From Streptomyces sp. NRRL S-37 (GTDB lineage: Bacteria; Actinomycetota; Actinomycetes; Streptomycetales; Streptomycetaceae), in NCBI RefSeq assembly GCF_000721605.1, contig NZ_JOIZ01000008.1:62001-126000 (forward strand): 64,000 bases of DNA, read 5' to 3'. Shown in pieces: positions 1-9,050 of this stretch (position 1 is its first letter; every line of letters starts with the position of its first letter). Made by a program: the position numbers and the translations under genes. The notes under the pieces are model-generated. The model had not been told where the DNA came from and searched no databases. It saw nothing but the letters and a program-made list of their open reading frames with translations.

Positions 1-45
1 GCCAGGTAAGCCCGGATCACGAAGAGTCCCCAGGAGGTGACGACC

Positions 46-834
46 ATGGCCACGACCCTCGCCAAGGCCGCCGACGGCATCGGGGCGGCCACCCACGCCG
101 CCCGCATCGAGCATGTCTCGAAGTCGTTCGCGGGCCCCGCCGGACAGCAGCTCGTGCTGGACGACATCAGCCTCGATGTCGCACCCGGTGAGTTCGTCAC
201 CCTCCTGGGTGCCTCGGGCTGCGGCAAGTCCACCCTGCTCAACCTGGTCGCGGGGCTCGACCGCCCCACAGCCGGCACGATCGGCACGGACGGGCGGCCG
301 GCCCTGATGTTCCAGGAGCACGCCCTCTTCCCGTGGCTGACCGCGGGCAAGAACATCGAACTCGCCCTGAAGCTGCGGGGCGTGCAGAAGACCGAGCGCC
401 GCGAACGGGCCGAGGAACTCCTTGAGCTCGTCCGGCTGAAGGGCGCGCACGGCAAGCGGGTGCACGAGCTGTCCGGCGGTATGCGCCAGCGGGTGGCGCT
501 GGCCCGGGCGATCGCCCAGGACAGCCGGCTGCTGCTGATGGACGAGCCGTTCGCGGCGCTGGACGCCATCACCCGGGACGTGCTGCACGACGAGCTGACC
601 AGGATCTGGAGCGAGACCCGGCTGTCCGTCCTGTTCGTCACACACAACGTGCGCGAGGCCGTGCGGCTCGCACAGCGGGTGGTGCTGCTGTCCTCCCGTC
701 CGGGGCGGATCGCCCGCGAGTGGACGGTGGACATCCCGCATCCGCGCCGTATCGAGGACACCGCCGTGGCGGAACTGTCCGTAGAGATCACCGAAGAACT
801 CCGTGGGGAGATCCGCCGTCATGGCCAGCACTGA
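46..834 (+). CDS. ssuB: ABC transporter ATP-binding protein, nitrate/sulfonate/taurine type
   Basis: Cytoplasmic ATPase that powers uptake of an oxidised sulfur compound (sulfonate or sulfate ester, by family). Visible motifs: Walker A GASGCGKST at residues 55-63, Q-loop in the MFQEH segment, signature LSGGMRQR near 142, Walker B LLLMDEP near 162, and the H-loop in VTHN. I chose ATG 46 rather than the GTG at 37 because AGGAGG at 32-37 is ideally spaced for 46. A TAA at 7-9, in frame with the first base, probably ends the preceding binding-protein gene. The permease gene overlaps its 3' end by 14 bases, so the two are translationally coupled. The family is certain; the sulfur substrate is inferred from the chelatase gene two places downstream. 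Confidence 0.93.
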   Translation: MATTLAKAADGIGAATHAARIEHVSKSFAGPAGQQLVLDDISLDVAPGEFVTLLGASGCGKSTLLNLVAGLDRPTAGTIGTDGRPALMFQEHALFPWLTAGKNIELALKLRGVQKTERRERAEELLELVRLKGAHGKRVHELSGGMRQRVALARAIAQDSRLLLMDEPFAALDAITRDVLHDELTRIWSETRLSVLFVTHNVREAVRLAQRVVLLSSRPGRIAREWTVDIPHPRRIEDTAVAELSVEITEELRGEIRRHGQH

Positions 835-1717
835 GACGACCGCCAAGGACAGGGACGGGGGCGACCTCGCCGGTCTGGAGGCGGGCCTCGACGCACTGGA
901 GACGGTGCAGACCGGACGCAAGCCGCTGCGGCAGACCTTCACGGAGAAGATCCTGCCGCCGATCGTCGCCGTCGCGCTGGTGCTGGCGGTGTGGCAGGCC
1001 CTGGTCTCCTTCAAGATCGTCGACGATCCGACCAAGCTGCCCTCGCCGGGCGCCGTGTGGGACGTGCTGCGTGAGGCGTGGCTCCAGGGCGAACTGCTCG
1101 GCTACATCTGGACCAGTGTCTCGCGCGGTCTGCTCGGCTTCTTCTTCGCGCTGCTGATCGGCACCCCGCTGGGGCTGCTGGTGGCGCGGGTGAAGTTCGT
1201 GCGCGCGGCGATCGGGCCGATCCTGTCCGGTCTGCAGTCGCTGCCGTCGGTGGCGTGGGTGCCGCCGGCGGTGATCTGGCTGGGGCTCAACAACCAGATG
1301 ATGTACGCCGTCATCCTGCTCGGCGCGGTCCCCTCGATCGCCAACGGCCTGGTCTCCGGCGTCGACCAGGTGCCCCCGCTGTTCCTGCGGGCCGGCCGGA
1401 CGCTGGGCGCGACGGGGCTGAAGGGCACCTGGCACATCGTGCTGCCGGCCGCGCTGCCGGGCTATGTGGCGGGGCTGAAGCAGGGCTGGGCGTTCTCCTG
1501 GCGTTCGCTGATGGCCGCGGAGATCATCGCGTCCTTCCCCGACCTCGGCGTGGGCCTCGGACAGTTGCTGGAGAACGGCCGCAACGCCAGCGACATGGCC
1601 ATGGTCTTCGAGGCCATCCTGCTGATCCTGACCGTCGGCATCGCCATCGACCTGCTGATCTTCAGCCCGCTCGAGCGGTGGGTGCTGCGCAGCCGCGGCC
1701 TGCTGGTGAGGAGTTGA
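821..1717 (+). CDS. ssuC: ABC transporter permease, SsuC/TauC family
   Basis: Inner-membrane subunit (298 aa) partnering the ATPase just upstream. A polar N-terminus of about 45 residues precedes the first membrane helix (LPPIVAVALVLAVWQALV). The BPD_transp_1 core follows, with the coupling-helix region GRTLGATGLKGTWHIVLPAA facing the ATPase. ATG 821 overlaps the ATPase stop by 14 bases and has a GTGGGGAG ribosome-binding site at 803-810; a longer reading from 803 would lack one. No substrate can be read from the sequence alone. The sulfonate assignment rests on family resemblance and on the sirohydrochlorin chelatase that follows, since sirohaem is the cofactor of sulfite reductase. Confidence 0.92.
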   Translation: MASTETTAKDRDGGDLAGLEAGLDALETVQTGRKPLRQTFTEKILPPIVAVALVLAVWQALVSFKIVDDPTKLPSPGAVWDVLREAWLQGELLGYIWTSVSRGLLGFFFALLIGTPLGLLVARVKFVRAAIGPILSGLQSLPSVAWVPPAVIWLGLNNQMMYAVILLGAVPSIANGLVSGVDQVPPLFLRAGRTLGATGLKGTWHIVLPAALPGYVAGLKQGWAFSWRSLMAAEIIASFPDLGVGLGQLLENGRNASDMAMVFEAILLILTVGIAIDLLIFSPLERWVLRSRGLLVRS

Positions 1718-1725
1718 GGGACATC

Positions 1726-2463
1726 ATGCGCCGTCCGGTCCTTCTCGTCGTCGCCCACGGCAGCCGCGATCCGCGGCACGCCGCGACCGTGCACGCCCTG
1801 GTGCGGCGGGTACGGTCGCTGCGGCCGGGGCTGCGCGTGGAGACCGGGTTCCTGGACTTCAACGTCCCCTCCGTCCAAGGGGTGCTGGAGTCCCTGGACG
1901 CGGAGGGCGTCCGTGACGTGGTCGCCCTCCCGCTGCTGCTGACCCGTGCCTTCCACGCCAAGGCGGACATCCCGGCGGTGCTGGCTCAGGCCCCGCCGCG
2001 GCTGCGGATCCGCCAGGCCGAGGTGCTGGGCCCGTCCCCGCTGCTGACGGCGGCGCTGGAGCGGCGGCTGTACGCGGCGGGCCTCACGCCCGCCGACAAG
2101 TCCTCGACCGGGGTCGTCCTGGCCTCGGCGGGGTCCTCCGACCCGGAGGCGATCGCAGTGATCGCAGCAATCGCGCGGGAGTGGCGGCACACCGGTTGGT
2201 GCGCCGTGCGGCCTGCGTTCGCCTCCGCATCCCTCCCCCGCACCGAGCAGGCGGTCCGCGAACTGCGTGCCCTCGGCTGCGCACGCGTCGCCGTCGCCCC
2301 GTACGTCCTGGCCCCCGGCTTCCTCCCGGACCGGATCGCCCGGGGCGCGGCGGAGGCGGACGTCCTGGCGGACGTGCTGGGCCCGGCGCCGGAGGTGGCG
2401 CGGCTGCTGCTGGAACGGTACGACGAGGCGCGGGTGCCGCTGCTCGCAGCGGTCGGCGCCTGA
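1726..2463 (+). CDS. Sirohydrochlorin chelatase / CbiX-like protein
   Basis: Inserts a metal (Fe2+ for sirohaem, or Co2+ in the cobalamin branch) into sirohydrochlorin. At 245 aa it has two tandem CbiX-type repeats: the first opens with LLVVAHGSRD near residue 6, whose His is the expected catalytic/metal residue, and the second with VVLASAGSSD near 128, where His is replaced by Ala. That asymmetry is normal for the two-repeat form. The ATG lies 8 bases after the permease stop, with GAGGAG at 1709-1714 as its ribosome site, so it is the last gene of the sulfur operon. It would supply sirohaem for assimilatory sulfite reductase. It converges on the DUF1697 gene with only a 2-base gap. Confidence 0.88.
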   Translation: MRRPVLLVVAHGSRDPRHAATVHALVRRVRSLRPGLRVETGFLDFNVPSVQGVLESLDAEGVRDVVALPLLLTRAFHAKADIPAVLAQAPPRLRIRQAEVLGPSPLLTAALERRLYAAGLTPADKSSTGVVLASAGSSDPEAIAVIAAIAREWRHTGWCAVRPAFASASLPRTEQAVRELRALGCARVAVAPYVLAPGFLPDRIARGAAEADVLADVLGPAPEVARLLLERYDEARVPLLAAVGA

Positions 2464-2465
2464 CC

Positions 2466-3017
2466 TCAGCCCTCGGTGAGCTCCACCAGTTTGAGCACCG
2501 TGTTCCAGTTGCGGCTGGTGGCGACGACGCCCTTGGTGACGCGGGGCCTGGCCAGGTGTTCGGCGAGTCTGGAGCGGCCCAGGCCGTTCGGGGCGTAGAG
2601 GTAGAGCGCGCGGTCGCCGAGGCGGAACTCCTCGGGGAGGTACGCCTCGGGGTCGATCTCGGCGAAGCGGTCGGGGGTGACGGGCGCGGAGAAGTAGGTG
2701 ACGTGGAGCTGCCTGGGCTCCAGCTCGCCGGCCGGGAACGGGCAGGCGTCGACGATCTCCTTCAGATAGGCGTGGTCGCGCACGATCACGTCCACGGCGA
2801 AGCCGAAGTGCCGCTCGATCGCCGCCGACAACTCCGCGGCCAGTGACTCCTCGTCGCCGTGCGGGGCGGTGAACACCGCCTGGCCGCTCTGCAGATGGGT
2901 GCGCACCCCGTCGTGACCGAGGCCCTCCATGAGGGTGCGCAGTTCGGCCATCGGGACTTTCCTGCTGCCGCCCACGTTGATCCCGCGCAGCAGCGCCGCG
3001 TATCTCGTCGTCGCCAT
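2466..3017 (-). CDS. DUF1697 family protein
   Basis: Protein of 183 aa that matches DUF1697 over its full length: the family opening YAALLRGINVGG near residue 6, the LQSGQAVF segment near 43, a central VDVIVRD, and the closing VATSRNWNTVLKL. No enzymatic function is established for the family. The gene is monocistronic and convergent with the chelatase. It looks leaderless: TAGGGT (minus strand, 3024-3029) lies exactly 6 bases before the ATG and there is no Shine-Dalgarno sequence. Its upstream region is shared with the divergent MMPL gene. Confidence 0.85.
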   Translation of the reverse strand: MATTRYAALLRGINVGGSRKVPMAELRTLMEGLGHDGVRTHLQSGQAVFTAPHGDEESLAAELSAAIERHFGFAVDVIVRDHAYLKEIVDACPFPAGELEPRQLHVTYFSAPVTPDRFAEIDPEAYLPEEFRLGDRALYLYAPNGLGRSRLAEHLARPRVTKGVVATSRNWNTVLKLVELTEG

Positions 3018-3023
3018 GGGGAC

Positions 3024-3029
3024 ACCCTA
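3024..3029 (-). promoter_or_regulatory. Predicted -10 element of a leaderless promoter for the DUF1697 gene
   Basis: TAGGGT on the minus strand followed by exactly 6 bases and the ATG at 3017. This fits the Streptomyces TANNNT -10 pattern with transcription starting at the start codon. No convincing -35 is visible. Confidence 0.45.
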
Positions 3030-3130
3030 GGACCGCCGTCGTACCCCGCGGGGGTGTGCCCGACGGTGGTGGCCCACCGGAACCCTGATCACCGGCCCCG
3101 GCACGCCCGGATACGTGTAAGGGGCCGCTG

Positions 3131-3149
3131 TCCTCCCCAGTGGGGAGGA
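3131..3149. repeat. Inverted repeat in the divergent DUF1697/MMPL promoter region
   Basis: TCCTCCCC and GGGGAGGA arms (8 bp) around a 3-base centre. It lies between two divergent genes, about 115 bp before one start and 140 bp before the other, so it could be an operator. No regulator is encoded next to it. Confidence 0.3.
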
Positions 3150-3287
3150 GCCGGGCTCCGATGGGATGACCCGGGGTTCCCGGGCTTCACCGGGCAGCAC
3201 GACGAGACGGGCTTATCCGGCCCCTACCTTCGAAAGGGTCAGGTGGCGGCAGGGGGTCGCTGCCGAACACGAGGGAGCGAGCCCGTC

Positions 3288-5539
3288 ATGGGGAACGGAC
3301 AATCACGGGTGCGGGGCCTCGCCGCACGGGCCGGCGGCTGGAGCGCCCGGCACCGCTGGGCGGCCGTCGGCATCTGGGTGCTGTTCGTCGTGCTGGCGAT
3401 GGGACTCGGTTCGGCCGCGGCCGGGTCGACGTCGGCGACAGCGATCAGCTCAAGGGAGAGACCAGCACCGCCGCCCGCATCATCGAGGACGCCGGCATCG
3501 AGGAGCCTGCCGGTGAGACCGTGCTCGTCCAGGCGAAGGACGAGGGCCTCACGGCCACGGACGCCGCGTTCCGGTCGGCGGTCACCGCGGTCGTCGCAGC
3601 TGTGGAGAAGACCGGCGAGGCCACGGACGTCACCTCGCCGTACGAGAGCGGCACCGTCTCGAAGGACGGGCGCAGCGCGCTGGTCCAGTTCGACGTGCGC
3701 GGCGACTCGGACACCGCCGGTGAGCGGATCGAGCCGGTGCTGAACGCCGTGGAGGAGGTCCAGAAGGACCACGCGTCGCTGCGGATCGAGGAGATCGGCG
3801 GCGCCAGCATGATGAAGACGTTCGACGACGCGTTCGGCGACGACTTCAAGAAGGCCGAGTACTCCGCGGTGCCGGTGGCCCTCGGCATCCTGCTGATCGC
3901 GTTCGGCGCGCTGGTGGCGGCGCTGCTGCCGGTGGCACTGGCGATCACCGCGATCATGGCGACGATGGGTCTGATGGGCCTGGTCAGCCACCTCCAGCCG
4001 ATGAGCGAGACGGCGAACTCGGTGATGCTGCTGGTCGGCCTGGCCGTCGGCGTCGACTACTGCCTGTTCTACCTGCGCCGCGAACGTGAGGAGCGGGCGG
4101 CCGGACGGGACGCGCAGACCGCGCTGCGGATCGCCGCCGCGACCAGCGGCCGCGCGATCGTCGTCTCCGGTGTCACGGTGTGTGTCGCCATGGCGGGCAT
4201 GCTGTTCACCGGGCTCGCCGAGTTCGAGGCGATGGGCCTGGCCTCGCTGATGGTCGTGGCGGTCGCCATGGTCGGCTCCGTCACCGTCCTGCCGGCGCTC
4301 CTGTCGCTGCTGGGCGAGCGGGTCGAGAAGGGCCGCGTGCCGTTCCTGCGCCGGCGCCGCACCGGCGGCGGTGACAGCCGGTTCTGGTCGGCCGTACTGA
4401 AGCGGGTGCTCGCCAAGCCGGTGCTGTCGGTCGTGGTGGCGACCGGTGCGCTGCTGGCCGTGGCCGCTCCGGCGGTCGGGATGAAGACGCAGAACCTCAC
4501 CCTGGACCAGGAGTTCGGCGACTCGCTGCCGATCGTGCAGACGTACAACCGGGTCAACGACGCCTTCCCGGGCGGCTCCGAGCCGGCCGAGGTGGTCGTC
4601 AAGGCGGACGACATCAACGCGCCCGAGGTGAAGGCCGCGCTCGCCGAGTTCCGGGAGCGGGCGATCAGTTCGGGGGCCTCGCGCGGCCCGGTCGAGATCA
4701 AGCTGCACGACCAGCGGAACGTCGCGTTCGTCTACGTCCCGCTGGTGGGCGGCTCCGACCAGGACAAGGCGGCCGAGAGCCTGGACACGCTGCGCGACGA
4801 GGTACGGCCCGCCACGCTCGGCGAGGTCGACGGCGTCGAGGCGCCGATCACCGGACAGGTCGCCGGGAACAAGGACTTCAACGACCAGCTGGTCGGCTCC
4901 GTGGTCCCGGTCTTCGCCTTCGTGGTGGTCTTCGCCTTCCTGGTGATGCTGCTGTCGTTCCGCTCGCTGACGGTCGCGGTCACCTCGATCGTGCTGAACC
5001 TGCTGTCGGTGGGCGCCGCGTACGGCATCCTCGTGGCGGTCTTCCAGCACGGCTGGGGCGCGTCCCTGGTGGGCGCGGAGGGCGTCGGCGCGATCATCAC
5101 GTGGCTGCCGCTGTTCCTCTTCGTGATCCTGTTCGGCCTGTCGACGGACTACCACGTGTTCGTGGTCTCCCGGATCCGCGAGGCCCGGCTGCGGGGCCGT
5201 ACGACGCGGGACGCCGTCCAGCACGGTGTGGTCACCACGGCCGGCGTGGTCACCAGTGCCGCGATCATCATGGTCGCCGTGTTCGGGATCTTCGGAACGC
5301 TGTCCATGCAGTCCATGAAGCAGATGGGCGTCGGCCTCGCGGCCGCGGTGCTGATCGACGCGACGGTCATCCGGGGCGTGCTGCTGCCGGCGGTGATGAC
5401 GCTGCTCGGCGAGCGCAACTGGTACCTGCCGAAGTGGCTGCACCGGATGCCCGACCTCACCCACGACGAGTCGCCGGAGGCGGTGGCGGTGACGCCGCCG
5501 ACGTCGCGGGACGACAAGGGCGACCGCGTACCGGTCTGA
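3288..5539 (+). pseudogene. MMPL/RND-family transporter, apparently frameshifted near residue 44
   Basis: Proton-driven membrane exporter of the MmpL/YdfJ class (lipids or drugs). The start is ATG 3288. The first about 43 residues (ending GLGSAA) are in one frame; from 3419 the protein continues in another (GRVDVGDSDQLKGE onward) to 5539, as if one base were missing in the GC run around 3411-3424. Rejoined it is about 750 aa with the expected plan: N-terminal helix, extracytoplasmic domain, helices 2-6 from about residue 190, a second extracytoplasmic domain and six more helices. The later frame has no canonical start before GTG 3521. The remaining 2 kb is intact and shows coding bias, so a recent mutation or a sequencing error is more likely than long decay. 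A strong terminator follows. Confidence 0.8.
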
Positions 5540-5549
5540 TTCACCGATT

Positions 5550-5590
5550 GCGACGTGGGCCCGGCGATTCCTCCGCCGGGCCCACGTCGC
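5550..5590 (+). terminator. Strong hairpin terminator after the MMPL gene
   Basis: A perfect 17-bp stem (5550-5566 with 5574-5590) and 7-base loop start 10 bases after the MMPL stop. There is no U-run, as is common in Streptomyces. It may serve both convergent genes. Confidence 0.8.
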
Positions 5591-5614
5591 GTCCACGGGC
5601 AGCCGTCCGCGTAA

Positions 5615-5687
5615 CCGCGGGCAGTCGTGCCTCCTCCAGTGCCTGAAGGGCCTGGGCGGTACCCCCAGCGGCACGGGTGAGCGCGGC
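5615..5687. repeat. Intergenic repeat family B, copy 1
   Basis: Begins CCGCGGGCAGTCGTGCCTCC, then a short hairpin and GGTACCCCCAGCGGCACGGG. A near-identical block occurs at 47829-47902 and a partial inverted copy at 18104-18158. This copy lies between two convergent stops. Confidence 0.7.
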
Positions 5688-5691
5688 TGCG

Positions 5692-6882
5692 TTACGGCAG
5701 CTCCGCCTCGATCAGGTCGGCCGCCCGGCGCGTCCCGCCCTCCTCGGCCATCTCGGCCTGGATGGCCTTCAGCCGCCGTGCGACCTCCGGGTCGTCGATG
5801 AGGGCGAGGGCCGCCGCCCTCAGTACCTCGGCCTTCGCCTCGTCCGCCGGGACGTGCCGGGCCACCCCCAGCCCCTGCAGCATGTCCGCGTTGCCGAACT
5901 GGTCCACGGCCTGCGGTACGGCGATCATCGGGGTGGCCGTGGCCAGCCCCTCCTGGCTGCCGCCGGCCCCCGCGTGGGTGACGAACAGGTCGGCCTGCTT
6001 CAGGATCGCGAGCTGCGGCACCCAGGACCGCACCTCGACGTTCTCGGGGACGTCCCCCAGCTCGGCGGGGTCGACGTGCTTGCCGACCTGGAGCACCAGG
6101 TGCCAGCCGGGCAGGCCGGCGAACGCCTTGACGCACTCCCGGTAGAAGGCCGGCTGCTTGGTGAAGGACGACCCGAGCGACACCAGCACGACCTTCTCCG
6201 CCCCGGCGGGCCGCTGCCAGTCGCCCTCGGCGCTCCGGTCGCCCTGGCAGGCCCCGACGAAGGAGTGCACGCTCTCGTCGACCCGGTCTGCGTTCGGCTG
6301 GAGCGCTTTGGGGATCAGGACGATGGAGCGGGCGGGACGGCCCCCGAAGTCGTCGGGATGCATGGTGATCCCGTTCTCCTCCAGCCAGGCGTGGAAGCGG
6401 GCGTAGTACGCCTGCCCCCGCTCGGTCTTCTTCGGTTCCTCCCACATCGGCTCGGCGACCTCCTTCTCGTACCCGTCCCAGGCGACGAGGTTCGGTGAGA
6501 GGGAGACGGCGGGCACGCCCCAGCGGTGGGCGAGCACGCGCGCCGGGTAGGAGGTGATGTCGTGCAGCACGAGGTCGGGGGTGTCGCCCTCGTAGGCCTC
6601 GATGAGCTGCGGGAGCGCCTGAATGGCGTCGTTCAGGAACGGCTCCACGTTGTCGAGCAGGGTGGTGCCCCAGGCCTCCGGGTCGTCGTCGGGGCCGGGG
6701 AGCGTGCTGTTCCACAGCTTGGGCTCGGCGCCGGTCTCGGCGACCTTCTCGGCGAAGAGCGGCGGGATCGCGTACGTGACCCGGTGGCCGCGCGCCACGA
6801 GCTCGCGGATCACCTCGAGGCTCGGGTTCACGTGCCCGTGGGCGGCGATGGAGAACATGGCGATGTGTGCGGGGGTGGTCAT
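5692..6882 (-). CDS. oleD: Macrolide glycosyltransferase, OleD/Mgt-like (GT1)
   Basis: Cytosolic UDP-glucose-dependent glycosyltransferase of 396 aa that, by family, inactivates macrolides by glucosylating the desosamine hydroxyl. It matches my recollection of OleD/Mgt almost from end to end. Visible: [15 protein letters not shown] near residue 10 with the catalytic His, the Asp-containing [15 protein letters not shown] near 105, and the donor-binding signature [19 protein letters not shown] near 300 followed by [10 protein letters not shown] chose ATG 6882 over the longer reading to 6924, because the latter would place a promoter and a 14-bp palindrome inside the gene. There is no Shine-Dalgarno sequence; the -10 is 6 bases before the ATG, so a leaderless mRNA is predicted. 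No macrolide synthase is nearby, so a resistance or detoxification role is inferred. Confidence 0.9.
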   Translation of the reverse strand: MTTPAHIAMFSIAAHGHVNPSLEVIRELVARGHRVTYAIPPLFAEKVAETGAEPKLWNSTLPGPDDDPEAWGTTLLDNVEPFLNDAIQALPQLIEAYEGDTPDLVLHDITSYPARVLAHRWGVPAVSLSPNLVAWDGYEKEVAEPMWEEPKKTERGQAYYARFHAWLEENGITMHPDDFGGRPARSIVLIPKALQPNADRVDESVHSFVGACQGDRSAEGDWQRPAGAEKVVLVSLGSSFTKQPAFYRECVKAFAGLPGWHLVLQVGKHVDPAELGDVPENVEVRSWVPQLAILKQADLFVTHAGAGGSQEGLATATPMIAVPQAVDQFGNADMLQGLGVARHVPADEAKAEVLRAAALALIDDPEVARRLKAIQAEMAEEGGTRRAADLIEAELP

Positions 6883-6888
6883 GAGCCG

Positions 6889-6918
6889 ACCATAGACGAG
6901 ACGAGACGTCTCGTGCAA
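6889..6918 (-). promoter_or_regulatory. Promoter of the OleD-like gene (leaderless)
   Basis: Minus strand: -35 TTGCAC (6913-6918), 18-base spacer, -10 TATGGT (6889-6894), then 6 bases to the ATG at 6882, which would be the transcription start. It is the best-formed promoter I found in the window. Confidence 0.65.
6901..6914. promoter_or_regulatory. 14-bp perfect palindrome, predicted operator
   Basis: ACGAGACGTCTCGT is perfectly self-complementary and lies inside the -35/-10 spacer of the OleD-like promoter, touching the -35. This is a typical repressor position (TetR or MarR class). No regulator gene is adjacent, so the repressor would act in trans. Confidence 0.55.
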
Positions 6919-6936
6919 CCACATTCCGCGTGCCGC

Positions 6937-8217
6937 TCAGCGCTGATAGCGGGCCAGGACCAGGTTGCCGTCCTCCTCCAGCCGCTCGCGCAGCTCGTCG
7001 AGGCCGATCGCGCCGCTGTAGTACTCCTGGAGCGCCGGGGTGGCGACCTTGTCCTTCCACTCCGGGTAGCCCCGTACCGTCTGGGCGGGGGCCGGGCGCA
7101 GACGGGCGGCGAGCGCGGTGCCGGTGGCCCAGCCGTGTTCGGCGGTGTGCAGGGCGGGGTCGGCGAGGGCCTGGCGGCCGGTGGGGAGCATCCAGTCGCC
7201 GAGGGCCAGGCGGACCATGTTCCGCGGCTGGAGCAGGAAGTCGAGAAAGGCGGCGGCCTCCTTCTTGTACGGGCAGTCCTGGGCGACGGAGAGGGTCTGC
7301 GGGCTGACACCCTGGGTGAGTCCGCCGGTCCCGGCCGGGGCGGGCAGCACCTGCCAGTCGAACCCCTCCGGCGCCTGCTGGACGATCTGCTGGCGGTAGG
7401 AGAAGCCGAGCGGCACCATCGCGTACTTGCCGGCGAAGAAACCGGGCAGGGTGTCGGAGCCGCCGCTGCCGAGCGTGGTGGGCGAGGCGCTGCGGTCGGT
7501 GTTCACCTGTTCGCGGACGGTGCGCGGGACGACCTCGTCGCCCTCCTCGAAGCGCACGGTCACCTTGCCGTCGGCGCCCCGGTGGAAGAGCCGGCCGCCC
7601 GCGGAGAGGGACAGGTTGAGGGTGGCGGAGACGGGCTCCTTGAGCGGCCAGGCGACGCCGTACGTCCCGTCCCCCGCGAGCTCCTTCGTCACCTGCCGGA
7701 ACTCCGCCCAGCTCCAGGGCTGTTCCGGGGTCGGAACGCGGACGCCGGACTCCTTCAGCCAGGCGGCGTTGGCGATGAGCACGCGCGGTTCCTGGAGGAA
7801 GGGGACGCCGTAGACGCCGTCGCCGAAGGTGACGGTCTCCCAGCCGCTGGGCGGGATGTCGGACCTCAGCCGCTCGGGCAGCAGCTCCGTCAGGTCGGCC
7901 AGATAGCCGCCGTAGGCGAAGTCGGCGAGGTCGTCGGAGGCGTCGTGGATGATGTCGGGGGCCTCGCCGCCTTCGAAGGAGGTGAGGAGCTGGTCGTGGA
8001 CGCTGTCCCAGCTGCCCTGGACGTACTCCACCCGGATGTCCGGGTGGGTGGCGTTCCACTCCTCGACCAGTTCCTCGGTGGCCTCGACCGACTCCTTCTG
8101 CCAGGCCAGGGACTGGAAGCGCAGGGTGACGCGGCCGTCGTCGCGGGTGCCGCCGGAGGAGCAGCCCGCGAGGAGCAGGGCGACGGTGAGGGCCGCCACG
8201 AGGATTCTGGTCCGCAT
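6937..8217 (-). CDS. Sugar ABC transporter substrate-binding lipoprotein (CUT1 family)
   Basis: Extracellular lipoprotein (426 aa) that captures a sugar for the two permeases upstream. A short signal peptide with lipobox LLAGC ends near residue 18. The body is a type-1 extracellular solute-binding domain, with the segment EEWNATHPDIRVEYVQGSW near 50, GEAPDIIHD near 80 and YGVPFLQEPRVL near 118. It is the last gene of a three-gene operon; its ATG overlaps the permease stop by one base (TGATG). No ATPase is encoded nearby. In Streptomyces many CUT1 systems use the shared ATPase MsiK, which is inferred here. The sugar is unknown. Confidence 0.9.
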   Translation of the reverse strand: MRTRILVAALTVALLLAGCSSGGTRDDGRVTLRFQSLAWQKESVEATEELVEEWNATHPDIRVEYVQGSWDSVHDQLLTSFEGGEAPDIIHDASDDLADFAYGGYLADLTELLPERLRSDIPPSGWETVTFGDGVYGVPFLQEPRVLIANAAWLKESGVRVPTPEQPWSWAEFRQVTKELAGDGTYGVAWPLKEPVSATLNLSLSAGGRLFHRGADGKVTVRFEEGDEVVPRTVREQVNTDRSASPTTLGSGGSDTLPGFFAGKYAMVPLGFSYRQQIVQQAPEGFDWQVLPAPAGTGGLTQGVSPQTLSVAQDCPYKKEAAAFLDFLLQPRNMVRLALGDWMLPTGRQALADPALHTAEHGWATGTALAARLRPAPAQTVRGYPEWKDKVATPALQEYYSGAIGLDELRERLEEDGNLVLARYQR

Positions 8218-9050
8218 CAGCTCTTCACCGCCCCGGCGAGCATGCCGCCCGTGATCCGCCGCTGGATGATCGCGAAGACGACCAGGGAGGGCAGCGTCGC
8301 GAGGAACGCGGCGGCCGCCAGCGGGCCGAGGTCGGCGACTCCCTCGGCACCGATGAAGTGGGCGAGGACGACCGGTAGGGTCTGCTTCTGAGGGGTCTTG
8401 AGCAGGACGAGGGCGAAGAAGAACTCGTTCCACGCGGTGACGAAGGCGAACAGCGCGGTCGCCACGATCCCCGGCGCGAGCAGCGGCGCGGTCACCGACA
8501 CCAGGATCCGCAGCCGCCCGGCCCCGTCGACGGCCGCCGCCTCCTCCAGTTCGGCCGGCACGGCACGGACGTATCCGGTGAGCATCCACAGGGCGAAGGG
8601 CAGCGCCCAGACCACGTAGACCAGCACCAGGCCGGGCACGGAGTCGATCAACCGCAGGTTCTTCAGCACCAGGAACAGCGGGATGATCAGGAGCACGAAC
8701 GGGAACGCCTGGCTGACCACCACCCAGCCGGTCGCGGCCCGGGCGAGCGCGGTGCGGTGACGGGCCGTCACGTACGCCATCGGGGTGGCGACGACGACGG
8801 CGACGACGGCCGACGCGAGCGCGGCGAGCAGGGAGTTGAGGGCGGCCCGCAGCAGCGGCTGTTCGTCGAAGGCCTGGCGGAAGTTGGCGAGGGTGGGGTC
8901 CCGGGGGATCCAGGCCGGATGCAGAGCGGCCAGCTCGGCCGGCGGCTTGAACGCGGTGGAGAGCAGCCAGAGCAACGGGAAGGCGAGGAAGACGAGGTAC
9001 GCGAGCAGTGCGGCGTACTGGCCGACGCGGGCGCCGGTGGAGGTCCTCAT
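8217..9050 (-). CDS. Sugar ABC transporter permease (MalG-like)
   Basis: Second membrane subunit (277 aa) of the CUT1 importer, with about six helices, the first from AALLAYLVFLAFPLLWLL near residue 13. The EAA loop reads EEAAAVDGAGRLRILVSVTA near residue 170 and should dock on the ATPase. It overlaps the upstream permease by 4 bases (ATGA) and the binding-protein gene by 1 base, so the three subunits are made together. Substrate not determinable. Confidence 0.92.
   Translation of the reverse strand: MRTSTGARVGQYAALLAYLVFLAFPLLWLLSTAFKPPAELAALHPAWIPRDPTLANFRQAFDEQPLLRAALNSLLAALASAVVAVVVATPMAYVTARHRTALARAATGWVVVSQAFPFVLLIIPLFLVLKNLRLIDSVPGLVLVYVVWALPFALWMLTGYVRAVPAELEEAAAVDGAGRLRILVSVTAPLLAPGIVATALFAFVTAWNEFFFALVLLKTPQKQTLPVVLAHFIGAEGVADLGPLAAAAFLATLPSLVVFAIIQRRITGGMLAGAVKS

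Noticed and set aside
3239..8059. Very long open frame of about 1600 codons on the minus strand
   Set aside because: It is the antisense shadow of the MMPL gene and runs across three real genes; composition is Arg/Ala/Pro/His-rich as expected from GC-biased third positions, and no family is recognisable.
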